DNA from: Lantana camara
Lineage: Eukaryota; Streptophyta; Magnoliopsida; Lamiales; Verbenaceae
NCBI GenBank assembly: GCA_037501455.1
Contig: CM074857.1
Span: 111,571,501-111,635,500, forward strand
DNA length: 64,000 nucleotides
Direction of reading: 5' to 3'
The notes under the pieces are model-generated. The model did not search any database. It was not told the origin of the DNA and saw only the letters and a list, made by a program, of their open reading frames with translations. The stretch's first letter is position 1. Each line of letters starts with the position of its first letter. Below are positions 24,535-36,260 of this stretch, in pieces. The translations under genes and the position numbers were made by a program.

Positions 24535-25560
24535 ATGCCTCCACGTAGACACCGTGATCGATCTCCAGGACGACATCATCATCGTGATCGTACTCCTACA
24601 CCTCCACCTCCACAGCCACCGCCAGCTGAGGCCTTTGTTAATTCGGTTATCAACATTATAGACCAGAGGCTTCGAGATTATGTACCACCAGCACCTCCGG
24701 TACCACCTGTACCTGCTGTACCGTAAGAGACACCGATTTCGGTTATACTTAGGGAGTTCCAGAACCAAAGACCTCCTAAGTTCTTCAAGGGGAATGATAT
24801 GCAGGCGGAAATGTGGTTGAAAGAAGTCGAGAGGATATGGGAACTCATTCCATGTGAGTCCCGAGAGAAGGCTCGATGCACTCTTACTTTGATACAAGGG
24901 GAAGCCTACTCTTGGTGGGAAAGCACACGGATCGTATTGGAAGCAGTTGGAGAAGAGATTAACTGGGAAGTCTTTTCAAGGGAATTCAAGAATAAGTTCA
25001 TCCCTCCCTCCTCCCGTACTCGAAGATTGAGGGAATTCACCGAATTGAAGCAGGGATCGAGATCTGTGGCGAGTATATTTCGGATTATGAGAGATTGTCT
25101 CGCTATGCGCCAAATATAGCGGGTGATGACTTCCACAAGGCTATCCAGTTTATTCAGGGACTTCAACCAGACATCCAGGCAGCTCTTGAAGCGGTTAACA
25201 CGAGCACTTGGGCGAAGGCTACTTCTAAAGCCTTAAAGGTTGAGGATTCTGTAAATGCTAGGAGACCAGCTTATCGCCAGGGACAAGAGTCAGGATTTGG
25301 CTCGGGATTTAATAAAGGGAAGAGGCCGATGAATTTACCAGCTCCAACCCCCAAAAGGACCTTTCAAGAAGCCTAGAGCAGGAGATCAGATTGCACCCAT
25401 TCCACGACCACCTCAGGCTCCACCGGCTCCTAAGGGATCTCACAATGATCAGCCTCCGTGTACTTATTGTGGATGGCCAACCCATTCTTACAACAATTGC
25501 CGAAAGAGATTGAGGTTGTGCTTGATATGTAGAAAAGGGGATCATATGGCTTTTTCATGC
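24535..25560 (+). pseudogene. gag: Element A gag (capsid and zinc knuckle), disrupted
   Basis: The ATG at 24535 directly follows an acceptor-like tgacag|g. The N-terminal part is Arg/His-rich then Pro-rich (MPPRRHRDRSPGR...). An in-frame TAA at 24724-24726 interrupts it, the same frame resumes with the retrotransposon gag region (WLKEVERIWELIP..., to 25119), then a shift near 25080-25095 moves to another frame (AIQFIQGLQPDIQAAL...). The zinc knuckle CLICRKGDHMAFSC lies at about 25519-25560 back in the first frame. Gag would form the virus-like particle; this copy cannot make it whole. Confidence 0.88.
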
Positions 25561-26235
25561 CCAGACAAGACACCAGGATATCAAGCTGGGGCTCTGAGAC
25601 CGATGGTTCAGGCACGAGCTTATGCCCTTGAGAGTGAGGAGCAGAAAGTTGAAGCTGATCCAAATGCTGTGGTGGAAGGTACCGTTTGCATTCATAACAC
25701 GAGCATTCACGCATTATTCGATCCGGGTGCCACTCATTCTTTTATATCTTCTGATTTATGTACCCCTCTGTGCTTATCTGTTACTTGTTCAAATTCTTGT
25801 TATTTTGTGAGTTCGCCTCTTGGAGGTAGTTTACAGACAGATCGGGTTGTCAAGGGTTGTTCGGTTTTGATAGAAGGGAAGGATTATCCGGCAGACTTCA
25901 TCGTGATGTCTATGAAGAAGTATGGGGTAATTTTCGGGATGGATTGGTTGTATCGGAACCGGGCCAAAGTGGATTGTTTTAAGAAGAAGATTAAATTGGG
26001 TGATGAGTTGATTGGAGAAGTTGGGTCGAAGAATATACCTCTATTGTCGTTTATGGAAGCTCGTAAATTGGTGAAGGATGGAGCCACGGGATTTTTAGCC
26101 TATCTCCTTAATAAACCAAAGGTTCAATCAAGTTTTGAGGAGACGGCTGTGGTAAAGGAATATCCAGATGTATTTCCAGAGAATTTGGGTTCTCTACCAC
26201 CGGATCGGGAGATTGAATTTGTTGTTGATTTATAA
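25510..26235 (+). pseudogene. Element A aspartic protease region
   Basis: 241 codons from the zinc knuckle through the protease, with the active-site signature DPGATHS followed by the hydrophobic flap region and the GMDWL motif. It ends at TAA 26233-26235, with a second in-frame TAA at 26242-26244, just before reverse transcriptase in the same frame. The stops separate protease from the downstream enzymes. Confidence 0.85.
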
Positions 26236-26271
26236 CCGGGATAAGAACCGTATTCCAAGACTCCTTATAGA

Positions 26272-29109
26272 ATGGCTCCGGCAGAGTTGAAGGAGTTAAA
26301 GATTCAACTCGAGGAATTACTCAAGATTGGTTATATTCGACCGAGTTCATCTCCGTGGGGTGCTCCGGTTCTCTTTGTCAAGAAGAAAGACGGGTCGTTG
26401 AGAATGTGTATAGATTATCGGGAGCTTAATCGGATGACCATCAAGAATAAGTACCCGTTGCCCCACATCGAGGATTTATTTGATATGCTGCAAGGTTCAG
26501 GGGTTTATTCGAAATTGGATTTAAGGCAAGGTTACTACCAACTGAAAATCCGGGAAGAGGATATACCAAAGACAGGATTCAATACCCGGTATGGGCATTA
26601 CGAGTTCGTAGTGATGCCGTTTGGATTGACAAATGCCCCTGCAGCATTCATGGATATGATGCATCGGATTTTTCGGCCTTATTTGGATAAATTCGTCGTA
26701 ATCTTCATTGATGACATTCTCGTGTATTCAAAGACTCCTGAGGATCATGCTAGGCATCTCAAGTTGGTATTGGAGACGTTAAGAGAGCACCGGTTATATG
26801 CAAAGTTTAGTAAGTGTGAGTTTTGGATCGACCGGGTTGCATTTCTAGGTCATATTATCTCGAATAAGGGTTTAGAAGTTGATCCTTCAAAGATCGAGAC
26901 AGTTACTCAATGGCAGAGTCCGAAGAATGCTTCCGAGGTAAGAAGTTTCTTGGGATTAGCAGGTTATTACCGAAGGTTTGTGAAGGATTTTTCGAAGATA
27001 GCCGGTCCTTTAACTCGATTAACTAAAAAAGAAGCAAAATTTGAGTGGGATGAAGCGTGTGAAGCAAGTTTCCAACTCTTGAAGGAAAAATTAACCACTG
27101 CACCGGTATTAGCACTTCTCGAGGGCACTAAAGGATACATGGTTTATACGGACACCTCGAAAGAAGGGTTGGGATGTGTTTTGATGCAGAAGGGTAAGGT
27201 GATAGCTTATGCCTCGAGGAAATTAAAGGATCATGAGCAGAATTATCCCACTCACGATCTCGAGCTTGCAGCGGTGAACTTCGCTTTGGGAAAGTGGAGA
27301 CACTATCTCTATGGAGTTTCTTTTGAGATCTTTTCCGACCACAAGAGTCTTCAGTATTTGTTCTCTCAGAAGGAATTAAACAAGAGACAGAGGCGTTGGA
27401 TGGAGATGTTGGCGGATTATGAGTGTACGATTCGTTACCATCCCGGAAAAGCTAATGTGGTCGCGGATGCACTCAGCAGGAAGGCTAGTGTGTCTAACAT
27501 GGAAGTGGAAGTTGGAGAAAATTCTGAGTCTTTCAAGCTGAGAGCTAGTATTCAGAATATTACGGTTCAACCGGACCTTCAGCAAAGATTGTTTGAAGCG
27601 CAAAGAGTGGATTCCGAGGTTCAGAAGTTAGTGCAGAAAGCTAGAAATGATTCAGAGAGTCCGTTTGGATTTGATGACACCGGGCTTCTAAGGTTCAAGA
27701 ACAGAGTTGTGGTTCCGGAAGAATTGAAACGGTTGATATTGGAAGAAGCTCATCGATCAGGGTATTCGATACATCCCGGGGGAAATAAGATGTATAAGTA
27801 TTTAAAGAAATTTTATTGGTGGAATGGACTTAAGAGGGATGTGATCAATTTCGTGAGGCATTGCTTGACTTGCCAAGTTGTGAAAGCAGAACATCAGAAA
27901 CCATCGGGGTTACTTCAGCCGTTACCTATCCCAGAATGGAAATGGCAGCAAGTGGCGATGGATTTCGTTACGGGTCTTCCACGAGTGAAAGGTGGTTTGG
28001 ATGGAATTTGGGTAATAGCGGATCGATTAACGAAATCGGCACATTTTCTTACGATTCGGATGTCAGATAAGGTGAATAAATTGGCTAAGAAATATGTTGA
28101 TGAAATTGTGCGACTTCATGGTGTACCGGTCAGCATTGTATCAGATCGGGATCCGAGGTTCACTTCTAGGTTTTGGCAAGAATTGCAAAGGAATCTGGGA
28201 ACAAGGCTTCAATTCAGCACAGCTTTCCATCATCAGACAGATGGGCAATCCGAGAGATTAATCAAATATTTGGAGGATATGTTGAGAGCATGTGCTTTGG
28301 ATTTTTCAAGTTCGTGGAACGAGCAATTACCTTTGATTGAGTTCGCCTATAATAACAGTTTTCAAGCATCGATAGAAATGGCTCCATATGAGGCTCTCTA
28401 CGGACGGAAATGCAGATCACCGTTGTTCTTTGATTTAGAAGAATGGAATTGGACGAAGCAAGAAGGTGTGAAACGAGAGGAAAATAAGGAAAAACCTTCT
28501 AAGGCCGTGCAGGAGGCAATTGATAAGGTCCAAATAATCAGACAACGGATGAAAGCAGCACAGGATCGACAGAAAAGCTATGCAGATAGACGAAGGAAGG
28601 ATCTTGAGTTTGCAGTTGGGGATAGAGTGTTTCTGAAAGCTTCACCTCGAAAAGGGTTCACCCGAATTGGAAAGGGAGGAAAGCTAAATCCCCGATATTT
28701 GGGACCTTATGAGATTTTGGAAAGAATTGGAGATACAGCCTACCGTTTGGATCTACCCCCGAGTTTGACCAGAATTCATAATGTATTCCATGTTTCTCAG
28801 CTTCGGAAATATTATCCGGATGAATCCGAGATCTTAACCGTTGAAGAAGTGGAACTTGAGCTTAACCTTACCTTCGTTCAGAAACCGGTCAGAATCTTGG
28901 ATCGAAAATTTCAAGAATTAAGAAACCGGCAAATCCCACTAGTTAAAGTCTTATGGAGAAGTGATAAATCAGAAGAGGCTACGTGGGAGACGGAGGAGAA
29001 GATGAAAAGATTTCATCCCGAATTGTTTCCAGCCGATAAATTAATCCGAGTACGGATTCTTTTAAGGGGGAGAGGTTGTGACGCCCCGAGTTTTCACACG
29101 TGCAGGTAA
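26272..29109 (+). CDS. pol: Element A reverse transcriptase-RNase H-integrase-chromodomain
   Basis: 945 codons uninterrupted. Reverse transcriptase with FIDD at about 145-148; RNase H acidic residues about D294, E331, D356; integrase HHCC finger (H494, H501, C531, C534) and D564, D625, E661; C-terminal chromodomain about 873-920 (...[17 protein letters not shown]...). These enzymes copy the RNA genome to DNA and insert it; chromodomains target chromatin. The natural start is upstream (this is one polyprotein with gag), so the first Met here is not a true start. The frame runs through the polypurine tract into the 3' LTR before stopping. Confidence 0.93.
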   Translation: MAPAELKELKIQLEELLKIGYIRPSSSPWGAPVLFVKKKDGSLRMCIDYRELNRMTIKNKYPLPHIEDLFDMLQGSGVYSKLDLRQGYYQLKIREEDIPKTGFNTRYGHYEFVVMPFGLTNAPAAFMDMMHRIFRPYLDKFVVIFIDDILVYSKTPEDHARHLKLVLETLREHRLYAKFSKCEFWIDRVAFLGHIISNKGLEVDPSKIETVTQWQSPKNASEVRSFLGLAGYYRRFVKDFSKIAGPLTRLTKKEAKFEWDEACEASFQLLKEKLTTAPVLALLEGTKGYMVYTDTSKEGLGCVLMQKGKVIAYASRKLKDHEQNYPTHDLELAAVNFALGKWRHYLYGVSFEIFSDHKSLQYLFSQKELNKRQRRWMEMLADYECTIRYHPGKANVVADALSRKASVSNMEVEVGENSESFKLRASIQNITVQPDLQQRLFEAQRVDSEVQKLVQKARNDSESPFGFDDTGLLRFKNRVVVPEELKRLILEEAHRSGYSIHPGGNKMYKYLKKFYWWNGLKRDVINFVRHCLTCQVVKAEHQKPSGLLQPLPIPEWKWQQVAMDFVTGLPRVKGGLDGIWVIADRLTKSAHFLTIRMSDKVNKLAKKYVDEIVRLHGVPVSIVSDRDPRFTSRFWQELQRNLGTRLQFSTAFHHQTDGQSERLIKYLEDMLRACALDFSSSWNEQLPLIEFAYNNSFQASIEMAPYEALYGRKCRSPLFFDLEEWNWTKQEGVKREENKEKPSKAVQEAIDKVQIIRQRMKAAQDRQKSYADRRRKDLEFAVGDRVFLKASPRKGFTRIGKGGKLNPRYLGPYEILERIGDTAYRLDLPPSLTRIHNVFHVSQLRKYYPDESEILTVEEVELELNLTFVQKPVRILDRKFQELRNRQIPLVKVLWRSDKSEEATWETEEKMKRFHPELFPADKLIRVRILLRGRGCDAPSFHTCR
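29064..29076 (+). promoter_or_regulatory. Polypurine tract of element A
   Basis: AAGGGGGAGAGGT directly precedes the 3' LTR; it primes plus-strand DNA synthesis in this class of element. Confidence 0.93.
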
Positions 29110-32025
29110 GTGTTACGTGCATATTTATATTTAATTATATGACTTTATATTTTGAGTTGTTAATTAAATTCGTTATAATTTGATTATTCGGTTAAAATTT
29201 CTTATGATTGTCTATGTGAGCTATGAATATATGATCGGATTTGTGAAAATGTGAATTTTGTGAATATGGTGCTAATTGAATGAAATTACGTGTTCCGTGT
29301 AATCCGTGGACTTAATTGTATTGTATTTGAATGTTTTGGACTCAATTGGAAATTGAGTTTGGGCTTAATTGCCACTTTTTGAAAGTTTAGGGACCTATTT
29401 GTATAGTAGGCAACCCTGAACGGTTTTCGCGATATCTTGAGCTCCGGACCTCGAAATCGAGATCCGTAACCGGCGTTGAACTTGTTTCGACGTTACCTAT
29501 CCTTTGAACTTGACCTTGTATCTTTTCGGTAGCATTTGAACCTTCGACAACGGACCGTTTCATAGCCTCGACCTTATAACTTGTTTGGCCCTTTTTCTTA
29601 AACGAACCGGACTTGGACCAACCCGTACCCTACCCATTTCCCTACTAGATATCAGCATTTCCTACCCCTTTTTCTTCCCATTTTGATCGATCAAAATCAG
29701 CCAAGGCAAGGAGCAAGGAAGAACTTCAAGAAACCCTTGTTTTGATCAAACCAACTTTGAGCTCAAGTCTAGCTTCCATCCGATCTTTTTCCAAGGTGAG
29801 CTAGGATTTTTAATCTCCATCTTCCCCTCTATATTTTCATCTAAGTGAAGCATGTTAGAAGTTGGGGAATTCTTGAGGCTTGAATATGAGCATGAATTGA
29901 GGGTTTGAGCTTGTTCCTTGGTTGTCTTGATTTGAAGTGAAATTTGGTGTTTGATAAATGATTCTTGTAAGCTTTCCATCATTCTTACATGTTTAAATTC
30001 AAGGGTTGATGATTAGAGCATGACTTGCCATTGTTGAAGCTTGAAGCTTCCATGAATGAAAGCTTGACTTGGATTGATCTTTTGCCAACTTTGGATATGG
30101 ATTCTTGCATATATGAATGAATTGCATGATTTGTATGAATTATGTGGCTTGAAAACATGTCTAGTTGGTATCTAAGAGCTTTCTTGGGGCTGCCCTGTTC
30201 TTCAAAGCTTTTCCCACGCAGAAACAGAGCTGATGCTCTGTTATTTCTTTCAAAACGATGATATGACACGGCCGTGTCAGCTTTGAACTGAAAATGGACA
30301 CGGCCGTGTTGGGCTCTCGACTTTGTTTTTTTTCTGATTTTAATCTCGGACACGGCCGTGTCCAAATCCTTTGAAAACTCAACACGGCCGTGTCAAGTCC
30401 TCGACTTTGAATTTTCTGATTTTTTAAACCTCGGACACGGCCGTGTCCACTTCCCTTTGAAACTCAACACGGCCGTGTCATTTGAATTGGCAGCCTTGAG
30501 AAGTCTCTTTTCTTGCTTGATTTGCTTGCGTGGTTCGTATTTGTGGATTATATTGAACGTGACTCTAATTTAGCTATGTTTATGATTGTTATATTAATGC
30601 AAGAATGCAAGTATGAAAGTTATGATCGGTTATATGTTTTAAGACATTAATAGTGCACACGAACATGTCCATTATAATTGTTTTATGCGTTCATATCATA
30701 AGCATGGCATTGCCGAGCGTCTTATTTGGTCATTTGAGTCTCACTTCACCTGTTTTGCACAGATTTTGATTCCTTTGGAGACGAGGCCGGTCAGTGAGGC
30801 TCGTGTGTTCTTCTTTTGCCGTTCGAGGTGGGTTTTTCTTCTACTTAGCTATATGACCCTATAAATACCTTTAACGTGAAAAGTTTTCGACCAAAGTATA
30901 TATATATATATAGAGTCATTTTCTTAGAGTAAATGTTTGCAACGTAAAGCCTTTATTTTATAAATCCTACCAAATATTTTGACGAGAAAGAAAGAATGAA
31001 TGTTATGCACGAATGGGGCCCAGGGACTTAGTGTGAGTGGCTATCCGGGGAGGCATGGGCCGACGGTGATCCCTCACATTAGTTCCACCAATGTACGGCG
31101 TAACCGGACCTCGTTAGGAGTTAGCGAGGAATGGACGCTGAGCGCCATCTGGGGAGTCATGTAACCCCTTTTGGTCAATGAATGGGTGGTCGGGTCTTGC
31201 AAGCCCGTCACCAAACCGGAGGAAGAAGGTGTAAATGTTAATGAATGTGCACACAAGATTGAAATGCATGAACAGAATGAATGAAAGAATGTTTAAATGT
31301 TTTACACAAGGTGTTGGTTGGAGATAATGCACGCCCACTCACCGGGCCAATAATGACCTAATGTTAATGATTCGTTATAATCTCTTTTGATGATTGTTAT
31401 TCACCCACTTGGGGAAATTCTTTAAAACCTCACTTGGGATTATAGCTTGCATGTGATTGTTTAATTATCGTTCATATATACTATTTATCCGCTGTTTTAT
31501 ACCCACCAGTCCCTTTTGGACTGAACCCGTTTGGTTTTCAGCTGTTTTGTGCAGGTGTCAAGGGAGCTAGGCGGGAATACGAGTCGTAGGTCTTGCATTC
31601 GCCTCTAGCTTTTATATTTTGTTGTTACACTTGCATACTCGTACTTTTGGTAATTGTATATGAATGTTGTTTTGGGCCGTGATGGCATGTTAATGTTGTC
31701 TTTTGATTTGGAGCGTAATGGTATTGAGTTTTAACTTTCATGAATTTAATTGTTGGTACATAGAGCATAGAGCTCAATATATGGAATAACTGTTGGTACC
31801 TAGAGCATATAGCTCAATCTATGACATATGACTTATTGCTTCCGCTTTTATGTTATTCTACTGCTCTGATTGTTGTGGTTATTGGGGTTAAGTGATAGGC
31901 TAGTCCCGCCTGGCTTAGTGTGTGTGTGTCCCCGTTCGCTATGATTCAGCACGTGTATGGAAACCCATCATATACGGGCCGGGTCATGGTGCGGGGGATG
32001 TGGTACCTCGCGCTCGGGTGCTACA
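29077..32025 (+). repeat. 3' LTR of element A
   Basis: 2949 bp, collinear with the 5' LTR at an offset of 7706. Differences include a better micro-exon acceptor (CACAG rather than CATAG near 30762) and small indels near 30897, 31472 and 31968. U3 dyad at 29446-29465 and palindromes at 30265-30479. Confidence 0.95.
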
Positions 32026-32833
32026 TGGATTCAAGTTCTGTCTTCGCCGTTCGACTTGTTTCAACGATTCGGATCCAATGGAACAAGCCTTGTAATTTTT
32101 CGATGCCGTTTCGATCCCCCGACGAAGCAAATTTTAGTCACTTATAGACTATACCCCCTATGACCAACTTTTAGCTATAACACTCATTACTTGTACTTCC
32201 TTTGCCCAAGAGCTAACCAAAACAATCCATCATCTCCCTCTTGCTGCTCCCACACGTACCATTTCAGCAACAAAGCTAAGGAGAAGGCAACAAGAGCAAA
32301 CCTCCATTTCTTGTCCATTTGAGCTCATAAGAAGCTATTTCTTGCTCCAACTTCAAAGGTAAGTATGGAATCTTGTTCTCCATATTCTTGTGATTATTTT
32401 CATCCATTTGAATCATGTTTTAAACTAGAGAACCCATAGATATGGCTTTCATGATGAATAGTTAAGGTTTGTTTGAAAATTTGAATAAACTTGATCATCT
32501 CTTACCTATTTTGAATTTTGAGACTTGTATGATGATACTTAATGTTCATTTATTGCTAATTTTTGGTCCTATGTCATGGTAGTTGATTAGTAGTTGAGAT
32601 GTCATTAATATGCTCAACCTTCTTGAAAGAAAAATGGAGGAAACACTTACTTCTTTTGATCTCTTGCTTTGCCGGATTGATGCATGAACTTAGGTGGTTA
32701 TTTTGCATGGTTTTTATGCATAAATTTCTTGATTTAGCTGTTGTCTTGATTCCCTCCTCGTGCTGCTATGGTTCATGGTTGAAAACAGGGGATTTTGCTG
32801 CTCATTCCACGAAGAAGACGCCCAGATTTGCTT

Positions 32834-33004
32834 GACACTCCCGTGTCTACAATGTTTCATTCAGGGCAGGCTACTGACATTAGACACGAGAGTGTCACCT
32901 TTAGTGCTTAGGAGGAGACACTCCCGTGTCAAAGGGGTGTTTTGTTATTGACCTTGGACATGGGAGTGTCCCATTTTGTGCATGGGAGGTGACACTCCCA
33001 TGTC
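32834..33004 (+). repeat. Five GACACTCCCGTGTC-type palindromes in LTR F
   Basis: Copies are at 32834-32847, 32883-32896 (reverse word), 32917-32930, 32956-32971 (extended, GGACATGGGAGTGTCC) and 32991-33004. The first lies 476 nt after the donor-like site at 32358. Arms pair with each other within each copy. Confidence 0.9.
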
Positions 33005-34581
33005 ACCACTCTCTTCTTGTGACTGCTGCACTTTTCTTATGTCGTTTGATTGTTTCGTCAATTCTTTGCATCGTTTATGACTTCTAATTGTTATTGACAT
33101 GTTATATTATGTGTTAACTTATTTGTATTAAATTTTTGGATCAATTTGATATGATTTTTATGAGTTATGAACCTAAACGCCTTAAGTGGTACGTTTATGC
33201 ACTTCAAATGCATACATTGCATTCATGAGCATTGTCGGGCGTCTAATCGGTACATAATTAAGTCTAAGTCTTAGGTATTCTGTTCTTTTATTTCAAATCC
33301 ACTTTTGGACGTCGTCAAACCCGAGGCCTGGGTGTTCGTTTGCTTGTTTTGGCCTCAGATTCTACCTACTTTTGCTAAGGTGAGGTTTAGGTTTCTTCTT
33401 TTAGTTAAATGACCTATGGCCAATTATGTGATGATTTCTCACCCCTCATGCGACAATATATCTTATATATAGTAAAAAACGTATCTTTAAGCTATGGTTA
33501 TGATCTTATGAATACGCTTTAAGTTTATGAAAATGGTATAAGTATGAGCATATGTAAGCTTATGTTTTGAATCCTTTTGTTCGTATATGTTATGGTATGA
33601 GCGAGGTAAGCCTTGAAATATGGGAATTTGGTAAGATTTGGTAAATTGGACCCTGAGAATTATGGGGAAGGACACTCGAGACGACAAGGGCCATCAGGTT
33701 TGGCCTGTGTATAGTTCTATTTTGAAGTATTTACGCGCGACTCTTGGAGGTTGAGGAGGCGTAGTACTTTGAGCCTTTGGTGGATAATTGGGGAAGGCAC
33801 AATATGGGTTAGCTATCCCATGTATATTTGTATTGTAGATGAAGAGGGTTTGATTCCCGAAACACCAAGGATGTGCGGATGGATTTGTATTTGTGAATTC
33901 GGTTTTTATGTTATGATTTGAGGTGTAGGTGGAGGTCCGCATTTGCCGGATATTTGTTTATGTTTATGTATCGATGGATTATGAATCGAGTTAGGTTTTC
34001 TTTTACCTATTATATGATATCCTTTTGAAAATGATTTGGTATGCAGAAACCTTAGCTCGATTCATGACCATCCCTTGATATGTGTTTTGCTTTATACTTA
34101 TATACGTGTGTGGGTGTGAGTTAGCCTATTCACTCAGTCGAGTTTAAACTCACCCTCTCTTTTAACATTTTAGTTGCAAGTTGCTCGAGCTAGGGGGGGA
34201 AGTATGTCGTCGTTAGCGTACTTACGTGTTTAGGTCGAGTCTGCATTCATACGTACTTCTTTTGGATACTTTTGGAATTGTATATGATTATAAATTGTAT
34301 ATTTGGAGAATTTGTTAATACTTGATGTATTTTTGGGCCGTGATGGCCATGCTTATATTAATGTAGGCTCGTGATGAGCTCTTATTTGGATCCTGTTAAT
34401 TGCTTCCGTATTTTTTTTAATTGTTTTGCGCGCTCTGTCCATGTTTTAGCCCCATTTAGCCTTGTGTGTATGTGTGTAGGTCCCGTTCGCTTAGACTTGG
34501 ACTCATGTATGGATTTCCATTTCATATGTGGGTTCGGGTTTAGGTGTAGGGGATATGTGGCCCACCGCTTCGGGCGCTACA

Positions 34582-35309
34582 AAAGGCGAATTTGATAAAG
34601 TGTTCAAGGATAGACAACAACCGTGGGATGAAGACCGAGGTAATTATTGAAGTATTGGGTACATCGTGAATTTCAAGACTTGATCGTGGGTGAAGAGACT
34701 CCGACAACGATCAAAGCATCCTAAAGATGAGATTCCAATGCATCGGTGAATAGTACAATGAACATAAATAACACAAGCATCATGCGTCTTTTAGTTTTGC
34801 TTTGTGTGTGTCTGTTGTTTGTTGCCCCTCAGGGTAGCTTTGAGTGTTCGAATGTCATTGTTACAGGGTTAGTTGAGGGTCATGCTTTGCAATGAATTTT
34901 GTGACACCTTCTTGGAGACTAGCGACGGCTCGAATTTTGACTTCGAATCCACGAGTTGAAGTGTTAATAGAAGGCCCGTTCGGGTTGGAGAACAAGTGGT
35001 GAAAGTTCTTTAACGACCCCATTTGTGATTCCGAGTTGTGGGAGGTTTGGATGGATTTAAACGGTGGGAGTTGAATCACCTTGGACCCTCCTATCGTACG
35101 AAACGTCCGAGATATTCCAAGCCAGGATCAAATTCGTGTGAAGCTTGAAGTGAAGCGATTGAACCTCCTTCGTGCATGAAGACCTTTCTTGGGCTAACCT
35201 TTATCGGGGATGTCGAGAATCCCGAACTTGGGTGAATACGAGAGAGTTGCTCGTGGTTCTAACTCGAGCGGTTGGACTTGGGGACCAGGTCCTTTTAAGG
35301 GGAGGAGAT
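34582..35309 (+). mobile_element. Internal remnant of the old element, 3' part, with polypurine tract
   Basis: Continues 20501-20960 across LTR F. No gag or pol homology is seen. It ends in a polypurine tract AAGGGGAGGAGAT (35297-35309) directly before an LTR start at 35310, so it is the 3' end of a plus-strand LTR element. The text before it (gttggacttggggaccaggt) resembles the end-of-pol region in B, where LTR-proximal sequence reads 'ggaccaggttctcc' on its coding strand. Confidence 0.6.
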
Positions 35310-36260
35310 TGTGACGTTCCGTCTCTTCGGCAACCCAGGTATGACGTCACGAGTGTGTTATTTTCATAGTTAAATTATTAACATATGCAATTACGTGTTG
35401 ATTATGATGATTATATGATAACTTGAATTAATATGAATTACTTGTTAAGGATATAAGTTTATACTTTGAACGTTTATGCTTTTTTGACTTTGAACTTGAT
35501 TCGTTTGCTTTCGAATTTGATTCCGATTTTTGTGGAAACTTGATATGCATGAGATATATATGTTATGAATGTGTTTATATGCTCGTTGTACGTTTTGAAC
35601 TCGTTAGACGTGGTCTTGGACCATTTTGTTTGAAAAGGGGCTTAAGGGCCTAAAAAGTTTTTAGTGCACCTTCAGTTCCGGCAGGCATAACTTGAGCTCG
35701 GGAATTCGGATTTGAATTCCGACACCACCATTGGACTCGTATCAACGATACGGATCCAATGGAATAAGCCTTATAATTTTCTAAACCCATTTGAGCATCC
35801 GATATTTCATTTAAGCGAGCCACTGGGTACTCCCACTTGTAATCCGCGAGAAGCTAATGAAAAACGCGAAACAAGCAGAAAGAGAGAATCCCATCTCTCG
35901 GCACACAAAAGAAAGAGAGAGACCCGTCTCCCAAACACATAATCAAGAGAACCCCATCTCTCAAACACATAATCGAGAGAACCCCATCTCTCAACCTAAG
36001 TCTGGCAGACTTCCACATCTTCCAAACATCCTAGTTTGAGAAAATCTAGCATTTCTCAAACCCTTAAATTCGAATAAATCCAGCATCCACCGAATATCTA
36101 GCCCTAAGAGAATCCAACATCTCTTACAGACATAGTTTAGAAAGAATCTGACATCCTTCTATCACATAAATAAAGAGAATCTCACATCTCTCTAACACAT
36201 AAAATAGAGATGACTCCACAACTCTCTAGCGCATAAGTCCACCTACTCAGTTTTCATACA
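35310..36260 (+). mobile_element. 3' LTR start of the old plus-strand element, truncated
   Basis: TGTGACGTTCCGTCTCTTCG follows a polypurine tract, then aggtatgacgtcacgag as in the LTRs at 1254 and 19279. A U3 dyad GGAATTCGGATTTGAATTCC is at 35701-35720, followed by accaccattggactcg, again shared with the 1254 LTR. No LTR end (gctaca) is found downstream in this orientation, so the 3' part is missing or replaced. The right limit is a guess, placed after the hairpin array. Confidence 0.65.
35881..36235. repeat. Array of about eleven small hairpin units (period about 33 bp)
   Basis: Each unit is a short inverted repeat around a loop resembling aatccNacat. Clear stems: gagaga/tctctc (35882-35898 and 35954-35972), tttgaga/tctcaaa (36035-36060), attcg/cgaat (about 36067-36095), taagaga/tctctta (36104-36125), tagaaag/ccttcta (about 36138-36161), agaga/tctct (36174-36191), tagaga/tctcta (36204-36229). 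Between units a spacer like cacataa recurs. The stems differ from unit to unit while pairing is kept. No reading frame is conserved across units. Confidence 0.75.

Larger units (their letters stand above)
21371..32025 (+). mobile_element. Full-length Gypsy element 'A', 10,655 bp
   Basis: 5' LTR 21371-24322 and 3' LTR 29077-32025 start TGTGACGCCCCGAGTTTTC and end GCTCGGGTGCTACA; about twenty differences were noticed between them over 2.95 kb. Target duplication TGGAT (21366-21370 and 32026-32030) is perfect. A primer-binding site, polypurine tract and gag-pol are present, but gag-pol has several lesions. The chromodomain and long LTRs point to the Tekay/Del group of chromoviruses. It sits in the centre of the U3 dyad of LTR F. 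Confidence 0.97.
20961..34581 (+). mobile_element. Solo LTR 'F' split by element A
   Basis: The two parts are 20961-21370 and 32031-34581, 2961 bp when joined. It starts TGTGACACCCCGTCTGCTCG and ends CTTCGGGCGCTACA. Flanks aaaag (20956-20960) and aaagg (34582-34586) match at 4 of 5 positions, so this is probably an aged target duplication. Its internal order repeats that of the other LTRs: split U3 dyad, donor AAAG|GTAAGT after 32358, five palindromes 32834-33004, donor AAG|GTGAGG after 33379. The late acceptor (ttgcaa, 34178) and the micro-exon acceptor have lost their AG. Confidence 0.85.

Noticed and set aside
19166..35310. LTR starts at 19166/19279 and 35310 as the two LTRs of one element
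   Set aside because: They share only family-level motifs (gacgtcacgag); the rest does not align by eye, and no LTR end or primer site follows the left one.
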